64,000 nt of DNA, from NCBI GenBank assembly GCA_920105625.2, contig OV050030.1:193869887-193933886 (forward strand). The letters are read 5' to 3'. The translations under genes were made by a program, and so were the position numbers. Every line of letters begins with the position of its first letter. The stretch's first letter is position 1. Shown one piece after another: positions 46,920 through 58,464 of the stretch. The notes beneath the pieces are model-generated. The model was not told the origin of the DNA. It worked only from the letters and a program-made list of their open reading frames with translations, and did not search any database. The DNA comes from Clusia tigrina (taxonomy: Eukaryota > Arthropoda > Insecta > Diptera > Clusiidae).

Positions 46920-49745
46920 AGCGTCTCTGTACGCGTCTCAGGCGATGCCGCTGTCGATTGGGGGGTCTGCTGCCTTCTATATGCCTGTATCTACGCCTAT
47001 CTGCCTCAGTCGGCGTCTCAATCGGCGTCGCTGTAGGCGTGTCAGTCGCTGTCTATTGGGTGGGTCTGCTGCCTTCTCTATGCCTATATCCACCACTATC
47101 TGCCTCAGTTGGCGTCGCAGCCTCTGTCAGCGTCTTTGTAGGCGTCTCAGTCGCTGCCGCTGTCGATTGGGGGTGTCTGCTGCGGTCTCTATGCCTATAT
47201 CCACCCCTATCTGCTTCCGTCGGCATCTCAGTCGGCGTCGCAGCCTCTGTCAGCATCTCTGTAGGCGTCTCAGTAGCTGCCGCTGTCGATTGGGGGTCTG
47301 CTGCCTTCTCGATGCCTATATCTACCCCTATCCGCCCCAGTCGGCGTCTCAGTCGGCGTCGCAGCCTCTGTCAGCGTCTCAGTAGCTGCCGCTGTTGATT
47401 GGGGGGTTTGCTGCCTTCTCTATGCCTACATCTTCCCCTATCCGCCTCAGTCGGCGTCGCAACCTCTGTCAGCGCCTCTGTAGGCGTCGCAGTCGCTGCC
47501 GCAGTCGATTGGGGGGGTCTGCTGCCATCTCTATGCCTATATCTACCCCTATCTGCCTCAGTCGGCATCGCAGCCTCTGTCAGCGTCTCTCTAGGCGTCT
47601 CAGTAGCAGTCACTGCCGCTGTCGAGTGGGGGGTCTGCTGCCTTCTCTATGCCTATAACTACCCCTATCTGCCTCAGTCGGCGTCTCAGTCGGCGTCGCA
47701 GCCTCTTTCAGCGTCTCTGTAGGCGTCTCAGTCATTGCCGCTGTCGATTGGGGGGTCTGCTGCCTTCTCTATGCCTATATCTTCCCCTATCTGCCTCAGG
47801 TGGCGTCTCAGTCGGCGTCGCAGCCTCTGTCAGCGTCTCTGTAGGCGTCTCAGTCGCTGCCGTTATCGATTGGGGGGTCTGCTGCCTTCTTTATGCCTAT
47901 ATCTACCCCTACCTGCCTCAGTCGGCGTCTCAGTCGGCGTCGCAGCCTCTGTCAGCGTCTCTGTAGGCGTCTCAGTCGCTGCCGCTGTCGATTGGGGTGG
48001 TCTGCTGCCTTCTCTATGCCAATATCTACCCCTGTCTGCCTCAGTCGGCGTCTCAGCCGGCGTCTCAGTTGATTCCTCTGTCGATTGGGGGGGTCTGCTG
48101 CCGTCTCTATGCCTATATCTACCCCTATCTGCCTCAGTCGGCGTCTCAGTCGGCGTCGCAGCCTCTGTCAGCATCTCTGTACGCGTCTCAGTCGCTGCCG
48201 CTATCGATTGGGGGGTCTGCTGCCTTCTCTATGCCTGTATCTACCCCTAGCTGCTTCAGTCGGCGCCGCAGCCTCTGTCAGCGTCTCTGTACGCGTCTCA
48301 GGCGATGCCGCTGTCGATTGGGGGGTCTGATGCCTTCTCTATGCCTATATCTACCCCTATCTGCCTCAGTCGGCGTCTCAGTCGGCGTCGCAGCCTCTGT
48401 AAGCGTCTCTGTAGGCGTCTCAGTCGCTGCCGCTGTGGATTGGGAGGTCTGCTGCTTTCTCTATGCTTATATCTACCCCTGTCTGCCTCAGTCGGAGTCT
48501 CAGTCGGCGTCGCAGCCTCTGTCAGCGTCTCTGTAGGCGTCTCAGTCGCTGCCGCTGTCGATTGGGGGTCTGCTGCCTTCTCTATGCCTATATCTACCCC
48601 TATCCGCCCCAGTCGGCGTCTCAGTCGCCGTCTCAGTCGGCGTCTCTGTACGCGTCTCAGGCGATGCCGCTGTCGATTGGGGGGTCTGCTGCCTTCTCTA
48701 TGCCTGTATCTACGCCTATGTGCCTCAGTCGGCGTCTCAGTCGACGTCTCAGTCGGCGTCGCAGCCACTGTCAGCGACTTTGTATGCGTCACAGTAGCTG
48801 CCGCTGCCGATTAGGGGTCTGCTGCTTTCTTTATGCCTATATCTACTCCTGTCTGCCTCAGTCGGTGTTTCAGTCGGCGTCGCAGCCTCTGTCAGCGTTT
48901 CTCTAAGCGTCTCAGGCGATGCCGCTGTCGATTGGGGTGTCTGCCGCCTTCTCTATGCCTGTATCTACGCCTATCTGCCTCAGTTGGGGTCTCAGTCGGC
49001 ATCGCAGCCACTGTCAGCGTCTCTGTAGGCGTCTCAGTGGCTGCCGCTGTCGATTGGGGGGTCTGCTGCCTTCTCTATGCTTATATCTACCCGTGTCTTC
49101 CTCAGTCGGCGTCTCAGTCGGCGCCGCAGCCTCTTTCAGCGTCTCTATATGCGTCTCAGTCATTGCCGCTGTCGATTGAGGGGTCTGCTACCTTCTCTAT
49201 GCCTATATCTTCCCCTATCTGCTTCAGTTGGGGTCTCTGTCGGCGTCGCAGCCTCTGTAAGCGCCTCTGTAGGCGTCTCAGTCGCTGCCGCTGTGGATTG
49301 GGAGGTCTGCTGCTTTCTCTATGCTTATATCTACCCGTGTCTTCCTCAGTCGGCGTCGCAGCCTCTGTCAGCATCTCTGTAGGCGTCTCAGTCGCTGCCG
49401 CTGTCGATTGTGGGTCTGCTGCCTTCTCTATGCCTATATCTACCCCTATCCGCCCCAGTCGGTGTCTCAGTCGGCGTCTCAGTCGGCGTCTCAGTCGGCG
49501 TCGCAGCCTCTGTCAGCGTCTCTGTAGGCGTTTCAGTAGCTGCCGCGGTCGATTGGGGGTCTGCTGCTTTCCATATATCTACTCCTGTCGGCGTCTCAGT
49601 CGGCGTCTCAGTCGGCGTCGCAGCCTCTGTCAGCGTGTCTGTAGGCGTTTCAGTAGCTGCCGCGGTCAATTGGGGTCTGCTGCTTTCCCCATATCTACTC
49701 CTGTCTGCCTCAGTCGGCGTCTCAGTCGGCGTCGCAGCCTCTGTC
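46920..49745 (+). repeat. 2,826-bp tandem duplication, copy 1
   Basis: From the CTTCTATATGCCTG monomer near 46,975 onward, sequence repeats at a constant 2,826-bp offset with very few differences. The offset is unchanged at markers near 47,395, 48,305, 48,833 and 49,410. The ends fall inside homologous monomers, so the limits are approximate. Confidence 0.92.
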
Positions 49746-52571
49746 AGCGTCTCTGTACGCGTCTCAGGCGATGCCGCTGTCGATTGGGGGGTCTGCTGCC
49801 TTCTATATGCCTGTATCTACGCCTATCTGCCTCAGTCGGCGTCTCAATCGGCGTCGCTGTAGGCGTGTCAGTCGCTGTCTATTGGGTGGGTCTGCTGCCT
49901 TCTCTATGCCTATATCCACCACTATCTGCCTCAGTTGGCGTCGCAGCCTCTGTCAGCGTCTTTGTAGGCGTCTCAGTCGCTGCCGCTGTCGATTGGGGGT
50001 GTCTGCTGCGGTCTCTATGCCTATATCCACCCCTATCTGCTTCCGTCGGCATCTCAGTCGGCGTCGCAGCCTCTGTCAGCATCTCTGTAGGCGTCTCAGT
50101 AGCTGCCGCTGTCGATTGGGGGTCTGCTGCCTTCTCGATGCCTATATCTACCCCTATCCGCCCCAGTCGGCGTCTCAGTCGGCGTCGCAGCCTCTGTCAG
50201 CGTCTCAGTAGCTGCCGCTGTTGATTGGGGGGTTTGCTGCCTTCTCTATGCCTACATCTTCCCCTATCCGCCTCAGTCGGCGTCGCAACCTCTGTCAGCG
50301 CCTCTGTAGGCGTCGCAGTCGCTGCCGCAGTCGATTGGGGGGGTCTGCTGCCATCTCTATGCCTATATCTACCCCTATCTGCCTCAGTCGGCATCGCAGC
50401 CTCTGTCAGCGTCTCTCTAGGCGTCTCAGTAGCAGTCACTGCCGCTGTCGAGTGGGGGGTCTGCTGCCTTCTCTATGCCTATAACTACCCCTATCTGCCT
50501 CAGTCGGCGTCTCAGTCGGCTTCGCAGCCTCTTTCAGCGTCTCTGTAGGCGTCTCAGTCATTGCCGCTGTCGATTGGGGGGTCTGCTGCCTTCTCTATGC
50601 CTATATCTTCCCCTATCTGCCTCAGGTGGCGTCTCAGTCGGCGTCGCAGCCTCTGTCAGCGTCTCTGTAGGCGTCTCAGTCGCTGCCGTTATCGATTGGG
50701 GGGTCTGCTGCCTGCTTTATGCCTATATCTACCCCTACCTGCCTCAGTCGGCGTCTCAGTCGGCGTCGCAGCCTCTGTCAGCGTCTCTGTAGGCGTCTCA
50801 GTCGCTGCCGCTGTCGATTGGGGTGGTCTGCTGCCTTCTCTATGCCAATATCTACCCCTGTCTGCCTCAGTCGGCGTCTCAGCCGGCGTCTCAGTTGATT
50901 CCTCTGTCGATTGGGGGGGTCTGCTGCCGTCTCTATGCCTATATCTACCCCTATCTGCCTCAGTCGGCGTCTCAGTCGGCGTCGCAGCCTCTGTCAGCAT
51001 CTCTGTACGCGTCTCAGTCGCTGCCGCTATCGATTGGGGGGTCTGCTGCCTTCTCTATGCCTGTATCTACCCCTAGCTGCTTCAGTCGGCGCCGCAGCCT
51101 CTGTCAGCGTCTCTGTACGCGTCTCAGGCGATGCCGCTGTCGATTGGGGGGTCTGATGCCTTCTCTATGCCTATATCTACCCCTATCTGCCTCAGTCGGC
51201 GTCTCAGTCGGCGTCGCAGCCTCTGTAAGCGTCTCTGTAGGCGTCTCAGTCGCTGCCGCTGTGGATTGGGAGGTCTGCTGCTTTCTCTATGCTTATATCT
51301 ACCCCTGTCTGCCTCAGTCGGAGTCTCAGTCGGCGTCGCAGCCTCTGTCAGCGTCTCTGTAGGCGTCTCAGTCGCTGCCGCTGTCGATTGGGGGTCTGCT
51401 GCCTTCTCTATGCCTATATCTACCCCTATCCGCCCCAGTCGGCGTCTCAGTCGCCGTCTCAGTCGGCGTCTCTGTACGCGTCTCAGGCGATGCCGCTGTC
51501 GATTGGGGGGTCTGCTGCCTTCTCTATGCCTGTATCTACGCCTATGTGCCTCAGTCGGCGTCTCAGTCGACGTCTCAGTCGGCGTCGCAGCCACTGTCAG
51601 CGACTTTGTATGCGTCACAGTAGCTGCCGCTGCCGATTAGGGGTCTGCTGCTTTCTTTATGCCTATATCTACTCCTGTCTGCCTCAGTCGGTGTTTCAGT
51701 CGGCGTCGCAGCCTCTGTCAGCGTTTCTCTAAGCGTCTCAGGCGATGCCGCTGTCGATTGGGGTGTCTGCCGCCTTCTCTATGCCTGTATCTACGCCTAT
51801 CTGCCTCAGTTGGGGTCTCAGTCGGCATCGCAGCCACTGTCAGCGTCTCTGTAGGCGTCTCAGTGGCTGCCGCTGTCGATTGGGGGGTCTGCTGCCTTCT
51901 CTATGCTTATATCTACCCGTGTCTTCCTCAGTCGGCGTCTCAGTCGGCGCCGCAGCCTCTTTCAGCGTCTCTATAGGCGTCTCAGTCATTGCCGCTGTCG
52001 ATTGAGGGGTCTGCTACCTTCTCTATGCCTATATCTTCCCCTATCTGCTTCAGTTGGGGTCTCTGTCGGCGTCGCAGCCTCTGTAAGCGCCTCTGTAGGC
52101 GTCTCAGTCGCTGCCGCTGTGGATTGGGAGGTCTGCTGCTTTCTCTATGCTTATATCTACCCGTGTCTTCCTCAGTCGGCGTCGCAGCCTCTGTCAGCAT
52201 CTCTGTAGGCGTCTCAGTCGCTGCCGCTGTCGATTGTGGGTCTGCTGCCTTCTCTATGCCTATATCTACCCCTATCCGCCCCAGTCGGTGTCTCAGTCGG
52301 CGTCTCAGTCGGCGTCTCAGTCGGCGTCGCAGCCTCTGTCAGCGTCTCTGTAGGCGTTTCAGTAGCTGCCGCGGTCGATTGGGGGTCTGCTGCTTTCCAT
52401 ATATCTACTCCTGTCGGCGTCTCAGTCGGCGTCTCAGTCGGCGTCGCAGCCTCTGTCAGCGTGTCTGTAGGCGTTTCAGTAGCTGCCGCGGTCAATTGGG
52501 GGTTTGCTGCTTTCCCCATATCTACTCCTGTCTGCCTCAGTCGGCGTCTCAGTCGGCGTCGCAGCCTCTGT
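49746..52571 (+). repeat. 2,826-bp tandem duplication, copy 2
   Basis: Second copy, directly adjacent to the first. Differences seen include GGCTTCGCAGCC near 50,518 against GGCGTCGCAGCC, CTGCCTGCTTTATG near 50,708 against CTGCCTTCTTTATG, and CTATAGGCG near 51,970 against CTATATGCG. The G-run in the last monomer differs by one. The near identity implies a recent event, or else an assembly duplication. Confidence 0.92.
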
Positions 52572-53999
52572 CAGCGTCTATCTACGCGTCTCAGACGATG
52601 CCGCTGTTGATTGGGGGGTTTGCTGCCTTCTCTATGCCTGTATCTACGCCTATCTTCCTCAGTCGGCGTCTCAGTCCTCGTCGCTGCAGGCGTCTCAGGC
52701 GGTGTCGATTGGGGGGTCTGCTGCCTTCTCTATGCCTATATCTACCGCTATCTGCCCCAGTCGGCATCGCAGCCTCTTTCAGCGTCTCTGTAGGCGTCTC
52801 AGTAGCAGTCACTGCCGCTGCCGAGTGGGGGGTCTGCTGCCTTCTCTATGCCTATAACTACCCCTCTCTGCCTCAGTCGGCGTCTCAGTCGGCTTCGCAG
52901 CCTCTTTCAGCGTCTCTGTAGGCGTCTCAGTCATTGCCGCTGTCGATTGGGGGGTCTGCTGCCATCTCTTTGCCTATATCTTCCCCTATCTGCCTCAGAT
53001 GGCGTCTCAGTCGGCGTCGCAGCCTCTGTCAGCGTGTCTGTAGGCGTCTCAGTCTGCCGTCGTCGATTGGGGGGTCTGCTGCCTGCTTTATGCCTATATC
53101 TACCCCTATCCGCCCCAGTCGGCGTCTCAGTCGGCGTCTCAGTCGGCGTCTCAGTCGGCGTCGCAGCCTCTGTCAGCGTCTCTGTACGCGTCTCAGGCGA
53201 TGCCGCTGTCGATTGGGGGGTCTGCTGCCTTCTCTATGCCTGTATCTACCCCTATATGCCTCAGTCGGCGTCTCAGTCGGCGTCTCAATCGGCGTCGCAG
53301 CCTCTGTCAGCGTCTCTGTAGGCGTCTCAGTCGCTGCTGCTGTCGATAGGGGTGATCTGCTGCCTTCTCTATGCCAATATCTACCCCTATCTGCCTCAGT
53401 CGGCGTCTCAGCCGGCGTCTCAGTCTATTCCGCTGTCGATTGGGGGGGTCTGCTGCCGTCTCTATGCCTATATCTACCCCTATCTGCCTCAGTCGGCGTC
53501 GCAGTCGGCGTCGAAGCCTCTGTCAGCATCTCTGTACGCGTTTCAGTCGCTGCCGCTGTCGATTGGGTGGTCTGCTGCCTTCTCTATGCCTGTATCTACA
53601 CCTACCTGCTTCAGCCGGCGTCTCAGTCGGAATCGCAGCCTCTGTCAGCGTCTCTGTACGCGTCTCAGGCGATGCCGCTGTCGATTGGGGGGTCTGCTGC
53701 CTTCTCTATGCCTGTATCTACGCCTATCTGCCTCAGTCGGCGTCTCAATCGGCGTCGCTGTAGGCGTGTCAGTCGCTGTCTATTGGGGGGGTCTGCTGCC
53801 TTCTCTATGCCTTTATCTACCCCTATCTGCCTCAGTTGGCGTCGCAGCCTCTGTCAGCGTCTTTGTAGGCGTCTCAGTCGCTGCCGCTGTCGATTGGGGG
53901 TGTCTGCTGCGGTCTCTATGCCTATATCTACCCCTATCTGCTTCCGTCGGCGTCTCAGTCGGCGTCGCAGCTTCTGTCAGCGTCTCTGTAGGCGTCTCA

Positions 54000-54900
54000 G
54001 TCGCTGCCGCTGTCGATTGGGGGTCTGCTGCCTTCTCTATGCCTATATCTACCCCTATCCGCCCCAGTCGGCGTCTCAGTCGCCGTCTCAGTCGGCGTCT
54101 CTGTACGCGTCTCAGGCGATGCCGCTGTCGATTGGGGGGTCTGCTGCCTTCTCTATGCCTGTATCTACGCCTATGTGCCTCAGTCGGCGTCTCAGTCGAC
54201 GTCTCAGTCGGCGTCGCAGCCACTGTCAGCGACTTTGTATGCGTCTCAGTAGCTGCCGCTGCCGATTAGGGGTCTGCTGCTTTCTTTATGCCTATATCTA
54301 CTCCTGTCTGCCTCAGTCGGTGTTTCAGTCGGCGTCGCAGCCTCTGTCAGCGTTTCTCTAAGCGTCTCAGGCGATGCCGCTGTCGATTGGGGTGTCTGCC
54401 GCCTTCTCTATGCCTGTATCTACGCCTATCTGCCTCAGTTGGGGTCTCAGTCGGCATCGCAGCCTCTGTCAGCGTCTCTGTAGGCGTCTCAGTGGCTGCC
54501 GCTGTCGATTGGGGTGTCTGCCGCCTTCTCTATGCTTATATCTACCCGTGTCTTCCTCAGTCGGCGTCTCAGTCGGCGCCGCAGCCTCTTTCAGCGTCTC
54601 TATAGGCGTCTCAGTCATTGCCGCTGTCGATTGAGGGGTCTGCTGCCTTCTCTATGCCTATATCTTCCCCTATCTGCTTCAGTTGGGGTCTCTGTCGGCG
54701 TCGCAGCCTCTGTAAGCGCCTCTGTAGGCGTCTCAGTCGCTGCCGCTGTGGATTGGGAGGTCTGCTGCTTTCTCTATGCTTATATCTACCCGTGTTGTCC
54801 TCAGTCGGCGTCGCAGCCTCTGTCAGCGTCTCAGTCATTGCCGCTGTCGATTGAGGGGTCTGCTGCCTTCTCTATGCCTATATCTACCCCCATCTGCCTC
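54000..54900 (+). repeat. Block homologous to 48,550-49,450
   Basis: The same monomer order as 48,550-49,450 (and its duplicate at 51,380-52,270) appears here at an offset of 5,455 bp, with markers CCTGTCTGCCTCAGTCGGTG, TTTCTCTAAGCGTC and ACCCGTGT. Together with the preceding block it makes 52.8-54.9 kb a mosaic of two older blocks. Confidence 0.78.
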
Positions 54901-55082
54901 AGTCGGCGTCTCAGTCGGCGTCGCAGCCTCTGTCAGCATCTCTGTAGGCGTCTCAGTTGCTACCGCTGTCGATTGTGGGTCTGCTGCCTTCTCTATGCCT
55001 ATATCTACCCCTATCCGCCCCAGTCGGCGTCTCAGTCGGCGTCTCAGTCGGCGTCTCAGTCGGCGTCTCAGTCGGCGTCGCA

Positions 55083-56014
55083 GCCTCTGTCAGCGTCTCT
55101 GTAGGCGTGTCAGTCTCTGCCGCTGTCGATTGGGAGTCTGCTGCCTTCTCTATTCCTATATGTACCCCTATCTGCCTCAGTCGGCGTCAGAGTCGGCGTC
55201 GCAGCCCCTGTCAGCGTCTCTGTAGGTGTCTCAGTCGCTGCCGCTGTCGATTGGGGGGTCAGCTGCCTTCTCTATGCCTATATCTACACCTATCTGCCTC
55301 AGTCGGCGTATCAGTAGGCGCCGCAGCCTCTGTTAGCGTCTCTGTAGGCGTGTCAGTCTTTGCCGCTGTCGATTGGGGGTCTGCTGCCTTCTCTATGCCT
55401 ATATCTACCCCTATCTGCCTCAGTCGGCGTCGCAGCCTCTGTCAGCGGCTCTGTAGGAGTCTCAGTCGCGGCCGCTGTCAATTGGGGAGGGGGGGGGGGG
55501 CGATCAGCTGCCTTCTCTATGCCTATATCTACACCTATCTGCCTCAGTCGGCGTCGCAGCCTCTATCAGCTACTCTGCAGGAGTCTCAGTCGCTGCCGCT
55601 GTCAATTGGGAGGGGGGATCAGCTACATTCTCTCTGCCTATATCGACCCCTATCTGCCTCAGTCGGCGTCGCAGCCTCTGTCAGCGTCTCTGTAGGTGTC
55701 TCAGTCGCTGCCGCTGTCGATTGGGGGTCTGATGCCTTCCCTATGCCTATATCTACCCCTATCTGCCTCGGTCGGCGTCTCAGTAGGCGCCACAGAATCT
55801 GCAAACGTCTCTGTAGGCGTCTCAGTCGCTCCCGCTGTCCATTGGTGGGTCTGCTGCCTGCTCTATGCCTATATCTACCCCTATCTGCCTCAGTCGGCGT
55901 CGCAGCCTTTGTCAGCATTTCTGTTGGCGTCTTAGTCGTTGCCGCTGTCTATTGGTGGGTCTGCTGCCTTCTCTATGCCTATATCTACCCCTATCTGCCT
56001 CAGTCGGCGTCGCA
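55083..56014 (+). repeat. 932-bp tandem duplication, copy 1
   Basis: The CTATTCCTATATGTACC monomer starts the block here and recurs 932 bp later. The following eight or so units match closely, including the long G-run before CGATCAGCTGCC and the GAATCTGCAAACG monomer. Confidence 0.9.
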
Positions 56015-56945
56015 GCCTCTGTCAGCGTCTCTGTAGGCGTGTCAGTCTCTGCCGCTGTCGATTGGGAGTCTGCTGCCTTCTCTATTCCTATATGTACCCC
56101 TATCTGCCTCAGTCGGCGTCAGAGTCGGCGTCGCAGCCCCTGTCAGCGTCTCTGTAGGTGTCTCAGTCGCTGCCGCTGTCGATTGGGGGGTCAGCTGCCT
56201 TCTCTATGCCTATATCTACACCTATCTGCCTCAGTCGGCGTATCAGTAGGCGCCGCAGCCTCTGTTAGCGTCTCTGTAGGCGTGTCAGTCTTTGCCGCTG
56301 TCGATTGGGGGTCTGCTGCCTTCTCTATGCCTATATCTACCCCTATCTGCCTCAGTCGGCGTCGCAGCCTCTGTCAGCGGCTCTGTAGGAGTCTCAGTCG
56401 CGGCCGCTGTCAATTGGGGGGGGGGGGGCGATCAGCTGCCTTCTCTATGCCTATATCTACACCTATCTGCCTCAGTCGGCGTCGCAGCCTCTATCAGCTA
56501 CTCTGCAGGAGTCTCAGTCGCTGCCGCTGTCAATTGGGAGGGGGGGATCAGCTACATTCTCTCTGCCTATATCGACCCCTATCTGCCTCAGTCGGCGTCG
56601 CAGCCTCTGTCAGCGTCTCTGTAGGTGTCTCAGTCGCTGCCGCTGTCGATTGGGGGTCTGATGCCTTCCCTATGCCTATATCTACCCCTATCTGCCTCGG
56701 TCGGCGTCTCAGTAGGCGCCACAGAATCTGCAAACGTCTCTGTAGGCGTCTCAGTCGCTCCCGCTGTCCATTGGTGGGTCTGCTGCCTGCTCTATGCCTA
56801 TATCTACCCCTATCTGCCTCAGTCGGCGTCGCAGCCTTTGTCAGCATTTCTGTAGGCGTCTTAGTCGTTGCCGCTGTCTATTGGTGGGTCTGCTGCCTTC
56901 TCTATGCCTATATCTACCCCTATCTGCCTCAGTCGGCGTCGCAGC
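56015..56945 (+). repeat. 932-bp tandem duplication, copy 2
   Basis: Second copy. After the G-run the offset falls from 932 to 929 bp, because the two copies differ in G-run length and the first has an interrupting A (GGGGAGG). The copies diverge after about 56,945 (CTGTCTGCGACTC). Confidence 0.9.
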
Positions 56946-57396
56946 CTCTGTCTGCGACTCTGTTGGAGTCTGAGTAGCTGCCGCTTTCGATTGGAGGGGT
57001 CTGATGCCTTCTCTATGCCTATATCTAATCCTATCTGCCTCAGTCGGCGTCGAAGCCTCTTTCAGCGTATCGGTAGGCGTCTCAATCTCTGCCGCTATCG
57101 ATTGGGGGGTTTGCTGCCTTCTCTATGCCTATATCTACCCCTATCTGCCTCAGTCGGGGTCTGAGTCGGCGTCGAAGCCTTTTTCAGCGTCTCTGGAAGC
57201 GTCTCAACCACTGCCGCTATCGATTGGGGGGTCTGCTGCCTTCTGTATGCTTAAATCTACAACTTTCTGTCTCAGTCGGCGTCGCAGCCTCTGTCAGCGT
57301 CTCTGTAGGCGTGTCAGTCTCTGCCGCTGTCGATTGGGGGGGTCAACTGCCTTCTCTATGCCTATATCTACCCCTATCTGCCTCAGTCGGCGTATC

Positions 57397-57407
57397 AGTA
57401 GGCGTCG
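57397..57407 (+). repeat. Target-site duplication, 5' copy
   Basis: AGTAGGCGTCG directly precedes the first Jockey-derived base. The identical 11 bases follow the A-rich tail at 61,361-61,371. Satellite resumes in register after the second copy (CAGCCTCTTTC), so no host sequence was lost at the insertion. Confidence 0.88.
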
Positions 57408-58464
57408 AAAGAAAAAAAACAGATTTGCTGCTTTGACCGTTGATGATGACGAACTTCCTGAACCCTCGCACAGTGGACAAGTTGATCAAAATGAGTCCGA
57501 AAAAGAAAAAACAACTAGTCCGGAAAAAAAAGTTTAAACAAACCACCCCCTATATACGTACAAGGCGTAGAATGCATAAAGACGTTAAAAAAATGCGCTT
57601 ACCGCTGTTGCAGACAGTAACTTCATATTTAAAATATTAGCAAACAATGAAGTACGAGTTCAATCGAATGACTCGGAAACATACACAAAAATATTCGAAA
57701 TGAAAAAGCAAAAAGGTACGAAGCTGTACACATTTAAACCCAAAAATGAAAGAGCTTTCAAAGTCATTCTTCGCAATATGCACCCCTCCGCAGACAAAGA
57801 AGAAATTAAAAATGAGCTTGGTGAAAACGGTCACAAAGTTTTAAACATAACTAACATAACTCAACGGACAACAAAAAAACCGCTACCACTGTTTAGCATA
57901 GAACTGGAAACAAATACTAATAATAAAGATATTTATAGCATTAACAAATTAATGCATTGCATAGTAGTTTTTGAGGCACCTCATCATAAAAGAGAAGTCG
58001 CGCAATGCATTAAATGCCAAAAATACGGACATACAAAAAACTACTGTACAAGGGATCCAGTATGTGTGAAATGCGCTGAAAAGCATCTAACAAGTGAATG
58101 TAAAAAAAAATCAACCAACGCAGCGTAAATTGAATGTGCCCTATGTGGCGGAAATCATACTGCAAACTACAAAGGCTGTGAAATATACAAAGCCATAAAA
58201 ATTCAAAGGTTTCCATCTTTACGCCGAAAGCATCCATTATTATTACAGACCAAAAATATGGATATATCAGCAGTTAAAACAGGTGTAAGCTATGCCGACA
58301 TTGCAGGGTCGTCAAATCTAAATAAAACTGAACAAAATACAACAGATTCATACGATAGTGATATTAATGAACTTAAAGACATGGTGAAATCCCTAATCAC
58401 TCAAATGACTAATATGATGAATATCAGTACAATGTTACTAGCAAGCTTAAATGCACGAAAGTAA
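57408..58464 (+). pseudogene. Jockey-clade ORF1 (gag-like RNA-binding protein), 5'-truncated
   Basis: ORF1 proteins of this clade bind element RNA. The visible part starts within a Lys-rich segment (RKKKNRFAAL) fused in frame to satellite, and stops at TAA 57,535. The reading then shifts twice between about 57,537 and 57,595. From about 57,593 one frame stays open to 58,464 except for TAA at 58,126. It includes a PRE_C2HC-like region (AFKVILRNMH near 57,751) and three zinc knuckles: CIKCQKYGHTKNYC near 58,007, CVKCAEKHLTSEC near 58,061 and CALCGGNHTANYKGC near 58,138. An acidic, then hydrophobic C-terminal tail ends in LNARK. The stop overlaps the ORF2 start by 14 bases. The copy cannot make the full protein. 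Confidence 0.9.

Larger units (their letters stand above)
40521..57407 (+). repeat. Complex GC-rich tandem satellite, middle array
   Basis: Same satellite and same orientation as the left array, but with a different set of monomer variants. Hallmarks are units with GCTGCCGCGGTC followed by GCTGCTTTCC and ATATCTACTCCTGTC, lacking the CTATGCCT part, and units with GCGACTTTGTATGCGTC or with CATTGCCGCTGTCGATTGAGGGG. The array starts in mid-monomer right at the BEL breakpoint and ends at the 11-bp target site of the Jockey-clade element. No gene was seen. Confidence 0.97.

Noticed and set aside
48298..48792. Minus-strand Thr/Pro/Glu-rich frame as a mucin gene
   Set aside because: No signal peptide, no unique flanking domain, and the frame is broken every few units. 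Kept only as a speculative origin of the repeat.
57637..57834. Minus-strand frame opposite Jockey ORF1
   Set aside because: Shadow of the AT-rich ORF1 region, rich in Phe from A-runs on the other strand; no domain.
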